Shown in pieces: positions 14,207 to 21,094 of a stretch of 21,094 bases of DNA (position 1 is its first letter; each line of letters begins with the position of its first letter). The translations under genes were made by a program, and so were the position numbers. Where the stretch lies: positions 1 to 21,094 of the forward strand of contig DASTPP010000184.1 in NCBI GenBank assembly GCA_035762175.1, in the 5' to 3' direction. The notes below the pieces were generated by a model, which was given only the letters and a program-made list of their open reading frames with translations, did no database searches and was not told where the DNA came from. The stretch is from DASTPP01 sp035762175 (GTDB lineage Bacteria > Myxococcota_A > Polyangia > Polyangiales > Polyangiaceae).

Positions 14207-15390
14207 CTGAGCTCGGCGTCGGCGTCGCCCTCGCGTACGAGCGCGAGCAGCTCGTCGCCGTCGCGCTCGAGGCGGCCGCGGCCGAGCCCCGGCACCGCGG
14301 CGAGCGCCTCGCGGGTCGCCTCGCGCAGGGCGGCGACGTCGGACAGGCAGTGCCCGGGCAGGACGGCCTGCTCGTCGACGCCGCGCTCGCGCGCGCGGCG
14401 GCGGCGCCAGGCGCGCAGCCGGGCCTCGCGCGCGCGCCGCCGCTCGAGGAAGGCGCGGTCTTCGGCCCGCTTGCCCGGCGCGGAGGCGTCGGGCAGGGGG
14501 TCGCCGTCCTCGAGCCCGCGGCGCACCGCGCGCGCCCACGCCTCGGCCTGCCGCAGGACGGCGGGCTGCGCGCGCGCCGCCTCGAGCGCGCGCACCTCGG
14601 CCTCGGTGGCGGGGCGGGCGCGCGCGAGCGCGACGAGCCACTCGTTCGGCGCGACGCGGAAGGGCGGCACGCCGAGCGCCTCGGCGATCGCCTCGCGCTC
14701 GAGGTGCGCGCGGCGCAGGACGGCGCGCCCCGCGGCGTCGAGCCGGTCGAAGCCGCGCACGCGCTGGTAGGCGGGCGGGCCCGGCCGCGGCGAGAGGGCC
14801 TCGGCGAGCTTGTAGGCGGTCTCCTCGACGACCTCGGCCCCGATGCCGGCGACGGCCACCTGCCCGGCGAGCTCGTGCCAGAGCGGCAGGAGGCACGTGA
14901 CGTCGCCCGCGAGGTAGGCGAGGTGCTCGGCGAGCAGCGGGCGGCGCGCCCAGTCGTGGTTCTGCAGGGCCTTGTCGACGTGGCCGCCGAGCTCGGAGGC
15001 GACGAGCGCGGCGAGGCCGAGGCCGGGGCGCCCGAGCAGGCGGGCGGCGACGGAGGTGTCGCGCACGTTGCCGAGCGTGACGCCGCGCGCGCGCAGGAGG
15101 CGCACGTCGAGCGTCAGATCGTGCACGACGACGGGGGGGCCCGCGGGGCCGAGCGCCTCGGCCAGCGGCTCGACCGGCGCGCGCAGCGTGTCGATGACGG
15201 CGACGCCCGCCTCGCCCCGCGGGCCCTGCCAGGCGATCTGCAGCGTGCAGAGCGAGGGGCGGTAGGCGTAGAGGCCGTTGCTCTCGGCGTCGAGGGCGAC
15301 GAGGGGCGCGGCCGCGAGCCGGGCGGCGAGCCGCGCGACCTCGTCGCCGCTCGCGAGCAGCGGGACGGGGGCGCCGGCCGCGTCGCTCAC
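14188..15390 (-). CDS. rnd: Ribonuclease D (DEDDy 3'-5' exonuclease with HRDC domains)
   Basis: A 400-residue enzyme that trims the 3' ends of tRNA precursors and other stable RNAs. Exo I is ALDAESNGLYAYRPSLCTLQIA (Asp34, Glu36), Exo II VVVHDLTLDVRLL (Asp95), and Exo III YLAGD (Tyr159, Asp163), which makes it DEDDy type. A first HRDC domain lies around 215-290 (LRRAHLEREAIAEALGVPPFRVAPNEWLVAL) and a second near the end (VLPGHCLSDVAALREATREALAAVPGLG), as in E. coli RNase D. The GTG start at 15390 overlaps the stop of the metalloprotease gene by four bases (GTGA), implying translational coupling. The last codons and stop are supplied by the 31-bp repeat array. Confidence 0.9.
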   Translation of the reverse strand: MSDAAGAPVPLLASGDEVARLAARLAAAPLVALDAESNGLYAYRPSLCTLQIAWQGPRGEAGVAVIDTLRAPVEPLAEALGPAGPPVVVHDLTLDVRLLRARGVTLGNVRDTSVAARLLGRPGLGLAALVASELGGHVDKALQNHDWARRPLLAEHLAYLAGDVTCLLPLWHELAGQVAVAGIGAEVVEETAYKLAEALSPRPGPPAYQRVRGFDRLDAAGRAVLRRAHLEREAIAEALGVPPFRVAPNEWLVALARARPATEAEVRALEAARAQPAVLRQAEAWARAVRRGLEDGDPLPDASAPGKRAEDRAFLERRRAREARLRAWRRRRARERGVDEQAVLPGHCLSDVAALREATREALAAVPGLGRGRLERDGDELLALVREGDADAELSARGRC

Positions 15391-16325
15391 GGGCGGGCGG
15401 GGCGGCCGGCGCGGCGGCGCCGCGCGAGCGCGGCGAGGGCGGCGAGGGCGACGAGGGGCAGGGGGCCGGGCGCGGGGGCGCGGCCCGGCGCCGCGACGCG
15501 ACAGCCGTCGTCGTCGGACTTGCCGTCGCCGCACTCGCTGGCGTAGCCGTGCCGGGGCGTCGGGTCGCACGCGCCCCGGCTCGCGCCGGCGGGGTAGAGG
15601 GCGCAGATGGCGTCGCGGTCGTCCTGCGCGAGGTCGCGCAGGGTGATGGTGCCCGCGTCGTAGCTCGCGAACATGGTCGCGTCCGGGTGCAGGGCGCGCT
15701 GGGTGTGCGCGATGCCGAGGAAGTGGCCCGCCTCGTGCGTCACGATCGAGAGCAAGTCTTTGTCGACGTCGGTGTCGCTGGTCGTCAGGCGCATCCGCGA
15801 CGTGCCGTTGATCTCCATGTCGGCGTCGTAGACCTCGCCCGTGTCGGTGTTGAACGTGAGGGTCGTCAGCGCGAGCGTGTTGTCGGCGCCCGTGTACGGC
15901 CACACGTCGTCGCGGAACATGATAATGTTCGCGTTGCCGTCGTCCTGGTTGTACTCTTGCTTGTCGCAGGCGACGCGCCCCTGCAGGCTGACCTCGATCG
16001 AGGGGCCCCGGCCGCCGCCGCAGTCGGCGCCCGTCCAGGCGTCGAACGCGGCCCGGGCGATGGGGTCGAAGGCGTCGACGCCGATCTGGCGCGAGCCGTC
16101 GCGCTGCAGCCAGAAGCCGACGCAGCGCGCGCCCCAGGAGAGCCGGACGCTGCCGCCCGGGCAGCCGTCGTCCTCGTTGATCGGGCAGCGGCCCGAGGTC
16201 GGGTCGCAGTCATAGGTGAAGCAGTAGGCCGAGGCCGGGCGCGCGGCGGCGAGGGCGGCGAGCGCGAAGGCCGCGGCCGCGAGGGCGCGCAGGGGGGCGG
16301 CCGGGCCGCGGGGCGGCGGGCTCAC
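15387..16325 (-). CDS. Secreted matrixin-like metalloprotease with MYXO-CTERM-like tail
   Basis: A 312-residue zinc protease. The signal peptide (1-33) ends RPASA. A Cys-rich segment follows (CFTYDCDPTSGRCP). The catalytic motif is HEAGHFLGIAH with His197, Glu198, His201 and His207, and a Met-turn TMFASYD (Met218) follows. The C-terminus has a GC motif (274-275), a Pro/Ala spacer, a hydrophobic segment (289-301) and RRRR, the layout of MYXO-CTERM sorting tails processed by myxosortases and linked to the cell surface. GTG 16325 overlaps the upstream stop (GTGA), and its own stop overlaps RNase D in the same way. Substrates are unknown. The prosegment is short or absent, so latency may be controlled otherwise. 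Confidence 0.9.
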   Translation of the reverse strand: MSPPPRGPAAPLRALAAAAFALAALAAARPASAYCFTYDCDPTSGRCPINEDDGCPGGSVRLSWGARCVGFWLQRDGSRQIGVDAFDPIARAAFDAWTGADCGGGRGPSIEVSLQGRVACDKQEYNQDDGNANIIMFRDDVWPYTGADNTLALTTLTFNTDTGEVYDADMEINGTSRMRLTTSDTDVDKDLLSIVTHEAGHFLGIAHTQRALHPDATMFASYDAGTITLRDLAQDDRDAICALYPAGASRGACDPTPRHGYASECGDGKSDDDGCRVAAPGRAPAPGPLPLVALAALAALARRRRAGRPARP

Positions 16326-16921
16326 TTGCCCAGCGCCTGCCGCTCGTGACGCAAGGCGGAGAGCGCGTCGGCGACGCTCAGCCCGTCGAGCGCGGCGCGC
16401 GCGCCGAGCCCCGTCTTCGCCTTGATGAGCGAGCTCAGGCGCGCGGTCGCCCGCAGCCGCGCGATCGCGCCCGCCCCGTCGACCCGGAAGTGCCCTTGCG
16501 ACATCTGCGTCACCCGGAAGCGCCCGTCGGGCACGCGGCGCAGGAAGACCACCGCCCGCGCGCCCTTGCTGAACTCGGCCTCGCCCTCGACCCGCTGGCC
16601 GATGTCGCCGACGTGGCCGCCGAGCGTGCGCACCCACACCTCGGAGGGCACGTCGCCGAAGGCCGCGTCGGTGACGCGCATGCGGGTGTAGGTCACGATG
16701 CGGCGGCCCACCTTCGGGATGTCTTCCCAGGTGCTGTAAGATTCTTCCGGCATCGCATCGACGGCCAAGTCGGACTCGGAGACGAGCTGCTGGACGGTGG
16801 CTTCGACCGCGAGCATCGCCTCGGCCGGGGGGGCGAGGGCGAGGGCGGCGGCGAAGGCGAGAAAGAGGGCGAGCGAGCGCAGGGCGCGGTCGAGGGCCCC
16901 GGGGGGCCGAGCGAAAGCCAT
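16322..16921 (-). CDS. Secreted protein of unknown function preceding the metalloprotease
   Basis: A 199-residue protein. ATG 16921 gives an Arg-containing start and a hydrophobic segment ending PPAEA (about 35), a likely signal peptide. The mature domain (40-150) is beta-rich: VVDA-type start, RRIVTYTRMRVTDAAFGDVPSEVWVRTLGGHVGDIGQRVEGEAEFSKGARAVVFLRR, then RFRVTQMSQGHFRVDG. A helical tail (155-199) follows. I do not recognise a named family. The stop overlaps the GTG of the matrixin gene (GTGA), so the two products are made together and may act together outside the cytoplasm, for example as inhibitor or chaperone; this is inference only. The upstream region contains a near-palindrome (16926-16944). 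Confidence 0.8.
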   Translation of the reverse strand: MAFARPPGALDRALRSLALFLAFAAALALAPPAEAMLAVEATVQQLVSESDLAVDAMPEESYSTWEDIPKVGRRIVTYTRMRVTDAAFGDVPSEVWVRTLGGHVGDIGQRVEGEAEFSKGARAVVFLRRVPDGRFRVTQMSQGHFRVDGAGAIARLRATARLSSLIKAKTGLGARAALDGLSVADALSALRHERQALGK

Positions 16922-16925
16922 GGGC

Positions 16926-16944
16926 CGAAAGTTATCACTTTTCG
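16926..16944. promoter_or_regulatory. Near-palindrome between divergent genes
   Basis: CGAAAGT-TATC-ACTTTTCG: complementary arms with one extra T, in an AT-rich patch just upstream of ATG 16921. On the minus strand it contains GTGATAAC, which could include a -10. A plausible operator for the leftward secreted-protein operon, or for divergent glnD; weak evidence. Confidence 0.3.
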
Positions 16945-17033
16945 CCCTCGGCGCACCACGGCGCCGAACGAAACGAGGTCGCTTCCGGCCCCGCGGGCGC
17001 GTATGAATATTGGGGCAGGCGCCGAGGCCCGCC

Positions 17034-19727
17034 TTGAACCCCACGACCCTCCGCGACCACGCCCCGCTCGCCGACGGCGCCCCCCTCGGCTCGCGCGCGC
17101 TCACCGACGAGGTGCGGGGGTTTGTGAGCTTGCACCGCCGGGCCCTCGAGGCCGACCTCGCCGCGGGCGGCCCCCCGGCGGGCGGGGTCGAATTCGGCCG
17201 CCGCTACGCCCAGGCCTTCGACGGGCTGCTCGGCGCGCTCTTCGCGGCCGCGTGCGCCGCGGCGGGCCACCGGCCCGAGGCCGCGCCCTGCGCGCTGCTC
17301 GCGGTCGGCAGCTACGGCCGGGGCGCGGTCGCGCTGGGCAGCGACGTCGACCTGCGCTTTGTCGTCGGGCGCGACGGCGGCCCGGCGCGCGCGCTCGCCG
17401 AGGCGATGCTCTACCCCCTCTGGGACGGCGGCGTGCAGGTCGGCCACCAGGTCGTCGGCGTCGACGAGTGGCTCTCGCTCGCCCCGTCCGACCTGCCCAC
17501 GGCCACCTCGCTGCTCGACGCGCGCCCGCTCGGCGGCGACCTCTCGCTCGCCGAGCGGCTCGCGGCGGGCGCGCGCCGCGGCCTCTTCGCCGGCCCGGCG
17601 CTCGCGGCCTTCGTCGCCCGGCTCGCCGCCGAAGTCGAGGCCCGCCGGGCCCGCTTCGGCGACAGCGTCTACCTGCTCGAGCCCGACGTGAAGAACGGCG
17701 CGGGGGGCCTGCGCGATCTCGACGTCGCGCGCTGGGCGGCCGGCGCGCGCTGGGGCGCGGCCGGCTTCGACGCGCTCGTCGGGCACGGCGCCCTGCTCGC
17801 GCCCGAGGCCGCGGCCGCCGAGGCCGCCGAGGCGACGCTCTGGCGCGTGCGAAACCGGCTGCACGCGCTCGCCGGCCGCCGCAGCGACCGGCTGACCTTC
17901 GACCGCCAAGAGCAGCTCGCCCCCGCGCTCGGCTACGGCGAGGGCGGCGCGGCGGTCGAGCGCTTCATGTCCGACTACTACCGGCAGGCGCGCGCCGTCG
18001 GCCGCGTGCAAGAGCTGCTCTTGCACCGCGCGACGCCCCCCTCGCGCGCCCGCCGCCCGAGCGACCGCGATCTCGGCGGCGGCGTGCGCCTGGTCGGCGG
18101 CGAGGTCGCCCTCGACGACCCCGCGCGCCTCGAGGCCGAGCCCGCCCTCGCCCTGCGCCTCTACGCCGAGGCCCTCGCCCTCGCCGCCCCCGTCGCCCCC
18201 GCCAGCCGCGACGCGCTCGCGCGCGCCGCCGCCGACCCGGCCTTCGGCGAGGCCCTGCGCCGCTCGCCCGAGGCCGCCTCGCTCTTCGTCGCGCTCGCCG
18301 CCCGCCCCGGCCCCGACCGCCTCGGCCGCGGCTCGGCGCTCGGCGACCTGCACGACCTCGGCCTGCTCGTCGCCCTCGTGCCCGAGTTCGCCCCCGTCGT
18401 CGGCCGCGTGCACCACGACGTCTACCACGTCTACACCGTCGACGTTCACTCGGTCGCCGCCGTCGACCGGCTGCGCGCCATCGCGCGCGGCGAGTTCGCC
18501 GGCGAGTTCCCCCTCGCCAGCCGCCTCGCCGCCGCCGTCGCCCGGCCCCGCGTGCTCTACCTCGCCACGCTGCTGCACGACGTCGGCAAGGCCATCGGCG
18601 GCACCGGCCACGCCGAGCGCGGCGCCGAGACCGCGCGCGGCGTGGCCGCCCGCCTCGGCCTCGACGACGGCGAGGGCGACGAGATCGCGCACCTCGTTCG
18701 AACCCACCTCCTCATGTACCACGTCGCCACCCGCCGCGACCTCGACGACCCCGCCACCGTCGCCGAGTTCGTGCGCTCGGTCCGCGGCCGCGAGGGCCTG
18801 CGCGAGCTCTACCTGCTCACCGTCGCCGACCTGTCGACGACCAGCCCTTCGGCCATGACCAGCTGGAAGGCCAAGATGCTCGACGCCCTCTACCTCGCCG
18901 CCGACCGCCACCTCGCGCTCGACGGCGCCCCCGAGCCCGGCGAGGGCCGGGCCGCGCGCGCGCGCGCCGCCCTGCTCGCGCTCGCCGAAGACCCCGCCGC
19001 CGCCGCCGCCTTCGTCGACTCGATGCCCGCGCGCTACGCGCTGGCGAACGCGCCCGAGGCGATCCTCGCGCACGCCGCCGTCGCCGCGCGCGCCGCCGCC
19101 TCGGGCGGCGCCCACGTCGCCCTCTCGGCCGCCGAGGCCGGCGACGACCTCGTCGAGCTCTGCGTCGCCGCGCCCGACCGCCCGGGCCTGCTCGCCCTCG
19201 TCGCCGCCGCCCTCGCCGCGGCGGGGCTCGAGATCCAGGCGGCGCAGATCCACGGGCGCGCCCCGCCGGGCGCCCCCCCCCAGGCGCTCGACCTGTTCTG
19301 GGTCCGCGGCCCCGGCGCCGAGCCCGAGCGGCGCGAGCGCACGCTCGCCCGCGTCGCCCGCGAGCTCGAGGCGCTGCTCGCCGGCGAGCGCCGCCCCGAA
19401 GACCTGCTGCGCGGCCGCGGCCGCTCGCGCTGGGACGACCGCCCCTCGCCCGCCGTCGCCACCGAGGTGCGCGTCGACCACCGCGCCGCCAGCGGCCACC
19501 GCCTCGTCGAGATCGTCACCCGCGACCGCCCCGCGCTGCTCTACCTGCTCGCCCGCACCCTGCACGAACTCGGGCTCGACATCGCCCTCGCCAAGATCAA
19601 CACCGAGGGCACGCGCGTCGCCGACGTGTTCTACGTCACCGAGGCGGGCGGCGCCGAGCTCGACGAGGGCGCGCGCGCCGCCGCCGTCCGCGACGCCATC
19701 TACGCCGCCCTCGCGGGGGCCCCGTGA
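17034..19727 (+). CDS. glnD: PII uridylyltransferase / uridylyl-removing enzyme
   Basis: An 897-residue bifunctional enzyme that uridylylates PII at low glutamine and removes UMP at high glutamine, controlling nitrogen assimilation in the cytoplasm. Domains in order: nucleotidyltransferase with AVGSYGRGAVALGSDVDLRF (about 90-110), the linker EPDVKNGAGGLRDLD, an HD domain with HHDVYHVYTVDVHS and LLHDVGKA (about 515) and later HLVRTHLLMYH, then two ACT domains starting near 706 (CVAAPDRPGLLALV) and 821 (EIVTRDRPALLYLLA). The start is TTG 17034 because GAGG (17024-17027) lies 6 nt before it. The alternative TTG 17010 has no ribosome site. A TATGAA (17002-17007) may be the -10. Its stop overlaps the GTG of the TPR lipoprotein. 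It is divergent from the secreted-protein operon. Confidence 0.94.
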   Translation: MNPTTLRDHAPLADGAPLGSRALTDEVRGFVSLHRRALEADLAAGGPPAGGVEFGRRYAQAFDGLLGALFAAACAAAGHRPEAAPCALLAVGSYGRGAVALGSDVDLRFVVGRDGGPARALAEAMLYPLWDGGVQVGHQVVGVDEWLSLAPSDLPTATSLLDARPLGGDLSLAERLAAGARRGLFAGPALAAFVARLAAEVEARRARFGDSVYLLEPDVKNGAGGLRDLDVARWAAGARWGAAGFDALVGHGALLAPEAAAAEAAEATLWRVRNRLHALAGRRSDRLTFDRQEQLAPALGYGEGGAAVERFMSDYYRQARAVGRVQELLLHRATPPSRARRPSDRDLGGGVRLVGGEVALDDPARLEAEPALALRLYAEALALAAPVAPASRDALARAAADPAFGEALRRSPEAASLFVALAARPGPDRLGRGSALGDLHDLGLLVALVPEFAPVVGRVHHDVYHVYTVDVHSVAAVDRLRAIARGEFAGEFPLASRLAAAVARPRVLYLATLLHDVGKAIGGTGHAERGAETARGVAARLGLDDGEGDEIAHLVRTHLLMYHVATRRDLDDPATVAEFVRSVRGREGLRELYLLTVADLSTTSPSAMTSWKAKMLDALYLAADRHLALDGAPEPGEGRAARARAALLALAEDPAAAAAFVDSMPARYALANAPEAILAHAAVAARAAASGGAHVALSAAEAGDDLVELCVAAPDRPGLLALVAAALAAAGLEIQAAQIHGRAPPGAPPQALDLFWVRGPGAEPERRERTLARVARELEALLAGERRPEDLLRGRGRSRWDDRPSPAVATEVRVDHRAASGHRLVEIVTRDRPALLYLLARTLHELGLDIALAKINTEGTRVADVFYVTEAGGAELDEGARAAAVRDAIYAALAGAP

Positions 19728-20890
19728 GCGCCGCGCCTCGCCGCCCCGCCCGCGCAACCCCGCCCCCCGCCCCGCGCTCGGCGCCCGGCCGCGCCGCCGC
19801 CGCCTCGCTCGCCGCGGCGCGCGTCGGCCCGGCCGCGCTGCTCGCCGCCGCGCCCGTCCGCCCGGTCGCCTCGCTCGTCGCCGCGCCCGGCCGCCCGGTC
19901 GCCTCGCTCGTCGCCGCGCTCGGCGGCCCGGCCGCCCTGCTCGTCGCGGCGCTCGCGGCGCTCGGCTGCGGCGGGGGCCCGCCCCCCGAGCCCCGCTCGC
20001 CGGAGGGCGCCGACGGGCCCGGCCCCGCCCCGTCCGGCGGCGCCCTCGGCGACGTCGAGGCGGCCTTGCGCGCCGGCGACTCGGCGCGCGCGCTCGAGGG
20101 CGCGAGGCGCGTGCTCGCGACGCGGCCGCGCCACCCGAACGCCCTCTTTTACGCTGGCGTCGCGCTCGAGGGGCTCGGCGACGCCGCGGGCGCCGAGGCC
20201 CACTACCGCCAGGCGCTCGAGGCCGACCCGAGTCTGCGCGAGGCGGCCGGAAACCTGAGCGCGCTCCTGCTCGGGCAGGGGCGCGGCGCCGACGCGCGCG
20301 CCGTCGTCGAGCCGCTCGCCGCGCGCTTCCCCGACGACGCCGACCTGCAGACCAACCGCGCCGAGGCGCTCTCGGCGCTCGGCGACCACGCCGGCGCCGC
20401 GCGTGCCTACGAGGCGCTCCTGCGCAAGGGCGACGACCCGCGGCACCGGCTCGGCTACGCGAAGGCGCTCGCGGCGGGCGGCGACAAGGCCGCGGCGGCG
20501 CGCGTCTTGCGCGAGGGCCTGCGCTCGGCCGGCGACGACCGCGACCGGCTCGCCGCCTTCGGCCGCGCCCTCGGCGCGCTCGGCGCCTACGCCGACGCCG
20601 TCGCCGCGCTCGACCGCGCCATCGCCCTCAAGTCGGGCGCCGACCTGCTCACCTACCGCGCGCTCTTCCGCCGCTCGGCCGGCGACCCCAAGGCCGCCAA
20701 GGCCGACCTCGACGCCGCCCTCGCGCTCGACCCCGGGTTCGCGCCCGCCCACCTCTACGCGGGCGAGCTGCTCGAGGCCCAGGGCGACCCGGCCGGCGCC
20801 CGCCGCGCCTACGAGCGGGCCGAGGCCGCGGGCGGGCCCTTCGGCGAGCGGGCCAAGAAGCGCCTCGAGGCGCTCGGCAAGAAGCGGTGA
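19724..20890 (+). CDS. TPR lipoprotein with an 81-residue repeat-built leader
   Basis: A 388-residue protein. GTG 19724 overlaps the glnD stop (GTGA) and is the only standard start in frame before the mature part. A lipobox-like AALGC places the lipidated Cys at residue 82, preceded by a basic Pro/Ala/Arg stretch and four 11-residue hydrophobic repeats. This leader is several times the usual 20-30 residues. The mature part is a Gly-rich linker, then about eight tetratricopeptide-like helix pairs (HPNALFYAGVALEGLGDAAGAEAHYRQALEADP..., ending HLYAGELLEAQGDPAGARRAYERAEA), a scaffold for protein contacts. Coupling with GlnD suggests only shared expression. Alternatively the leader forms one or two membrane segments and is not cleaved. 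Confidence 0.83.
   Translation: MSAAPRRPARATPPPAPRSAPGRAAAASLAAARVGPAALLAAAPVRPVASLVAAPGRPVASLVAALGGPAALLVAALAALGCGGGPPPEPRSPEGADGPGPAPSGGALGDVEAALRAGDSARALEGARRVLATRPRHPNALFYAGVALEGLGDAAGAEAHYRQALEADPSLREAAGNLSALLLGQGRGADARAVVEPLAARFPDDADLQTNRAEALSALGDHAGAARAYEALLRKGDDPRHRLGYAKALAAGGDKAAAARVLREGLRSAGDDRDRLAAFGRALGALGAYADAVAALDRAIALKSGADLLTYRALFRRSAGDPKAAKADLDAALALDPGFAPAHLYAGELLEAQGDPAGARRAYERAEAAGGPFGERAKKRLEALGKKR
19823..19954 (+). repeat. 33-bp tandem repeat, 4 units, in a lipoprotein leader
   Basis: Units at 19823, 19856, 19889 and 19922, each 11 codons of form (V/G)(G/R)P(A/V)A(L/S)L(A/V)AA(P/L). Units 2 and 3 are nearly identical in DNA, and units 1 and 4 share the GPAALL variant. Every unit is hydrophobic, and the array directly precedes the lipobox. 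Length in multiples of three keeps the frame. Confidence 0.92.
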
Positions 20891-20897
20891 GCCCGAA

Positions 20898-20917
20898 CCC
20901 CGGACTGAAGTCCGGGG
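20898..20917. terminator. Perfect hairpin after the glnD-TPR operon
   Basis: CCCCGGACT (20898-20906) and AGTCCGGGG (20909-20917) are exact reverse complements around GA, 8 bp after the TPR gene stop. No U-tract follows. It could be a bidirectional transcript-end hairpin or one copy of a dispersed palindromic element; copy number cannot be seen in this window. Confidence 0.5.
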
Positions 20918-21000
20918 CAGGGGGTAACTCGATGAAACGGCTCTCAAAGCCCACCCCTCGTTCTAGGGATTGGTCACTTTTTTTCCTTGCCCGGCGGTCG

Positions 21001-21008
21001 GCTAGGCT
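21001..21008 (+). promoter_or_regulatory. GCTAGGCT, possible -10 of a near-leaderless gene
   Basis: GCTAGGCT begins 13 nt before GTG 21014. The same GCTA core occurs 13-15 nt before the starts of add, dciA and the histidine kinase. A T-rich run (20978-20984) lies upstream. No -35 with standard spacing is evident. Confidence 0.3.
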
Positions 21009-21013
21009 GCGGG

Positions 21014-21094
21014 GTGGATGCCGCCGCCTTCGCCCCCTTCGACCCCGACGCCCTGTTCGCCGACGCGCCCTACAGCCGCCCGATCCGCCGGCGC
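21014..21094 (+). CDS. 5' end of an unidentified gene, cut by the window edge
   Basis: GTG 21014 opens a frame of 27 codons to the window edge reading VDAAAFAPFDPDALF then ADAPYSRPIRRR. Its mixed Asp/Phe/Tyr/Ile composition looks like a real protein, whereas the ATG at 21018 gives only Pro/Ser/Thr/Arg. No family can be named from so few residues. It is preceded by an AT-rich stretch and the GCTAGGCT motif, so it probably starts a new transcription unit. Confidence 0.5.
   Translation, partial: MDAAAFAPFDPDALFADAPYSRPIRRR

Noticed and set aside
16346..19723. Very long open frame continuing into the TPR gene
   Set aside because: It is Arg/Pro-rich, antisense to two secreted-protein genes and out of frame with glnD; only the part from 19724 is real.
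16935..19757. 940-codon frame antisense to glnD
   Set aside because: Gly/Ala/Glu-rich mirror of glnD with no domain; GlnD shows all family motifs on the other strand.
21018..21094. ATG-started frame at the right edge
   Set aside because: Its translation is only Pro/Ser/Thr/Ala/Arg; the GTG 21014 frame has a normal protein composition.

Overview
The window is very GC-rich chromosomal DNA that reads as Myxococcota (myxobacterial, probably Polyangia-like). Family-level signs are an ADYC-domain protein with Asn-rich pentapeptide repeats, a matrixin-type protease with a MYXO-CTERM-like tail, a kinase-associated FGE-like domain, tandem FHA proteins, and many Ala/Arg/Pro-rich proteins with GTG starts. 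I see no tRNA, rRNA, transposase, integrase, phage gene or CRISPR array. It looks like ordinary core and semi-core chromosome, not a mobile island.

Layout. 2-910 (+) is the 3' end of an FGE-fold gene. 911-1782 has no convincing gene but holds an unusually AT-rich promoter-like patch and alternative hairpins. 1783-2745 (+) is an exported ADYC/pentapeptide protein. A leftward block follows, read from 8054 down to 2732: adenosine deaminase, a CreB-like response regulator, a small Cys-rich lipoprotein, a CreC-like histidine kinase, undecaprenyl diphosphate synthase and endonuclease V. From 8119 (+) runs a DciA/DUF721 protein whose 3' end overlaps, antisense, the second of two tandem FHA-domain genes (10366 down to 8621).

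A regulatory region at 10367-10640 separates the FHA pair from a rightward group: long-chain polyprenyl diphosphate synthase, GbsR/MarR-type regulator and a beta-barrel outer-membrane protein (10641-14006). Next is a six-unit 31-bp tandem repeat. Beyond it is a tightly coupled leftward trio: secreted protein of unknown function, matrixin-like metalloprotease and RNase D (16921 down to 14188). Divergent from that trio are GlnD (PII uridylyltransferase) and a coupled TPR lipoprotein (17034-20890). The start of another gene is cut by the right edge.

Themes. Envelope biology recurs: both a cis- and a trans-prenyl diphosphate synthase, an outer-membrane barrel, several lipoproteins or secreted proteins and a two-component pair. 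The most unusual feature is four independent short tandem-repeat arrays (15, 27, 31 and 33 bp). Two of them lie in or against the signal-peptide coding region of an exported protein; one gives a lipoprotein an 81-residue leader. Several starts lack a Shine-Dalgarno sequence but have a GCTA motif 13-15 nt upstream, suggesting near-leaderless transcripts. I found no clearly new multi-gene defence or biosynthetic system. The best leads are the repeat-built leaders, the operator-like dyad before the polyprenyl synthase, and the divergent UppS and kinase residues.
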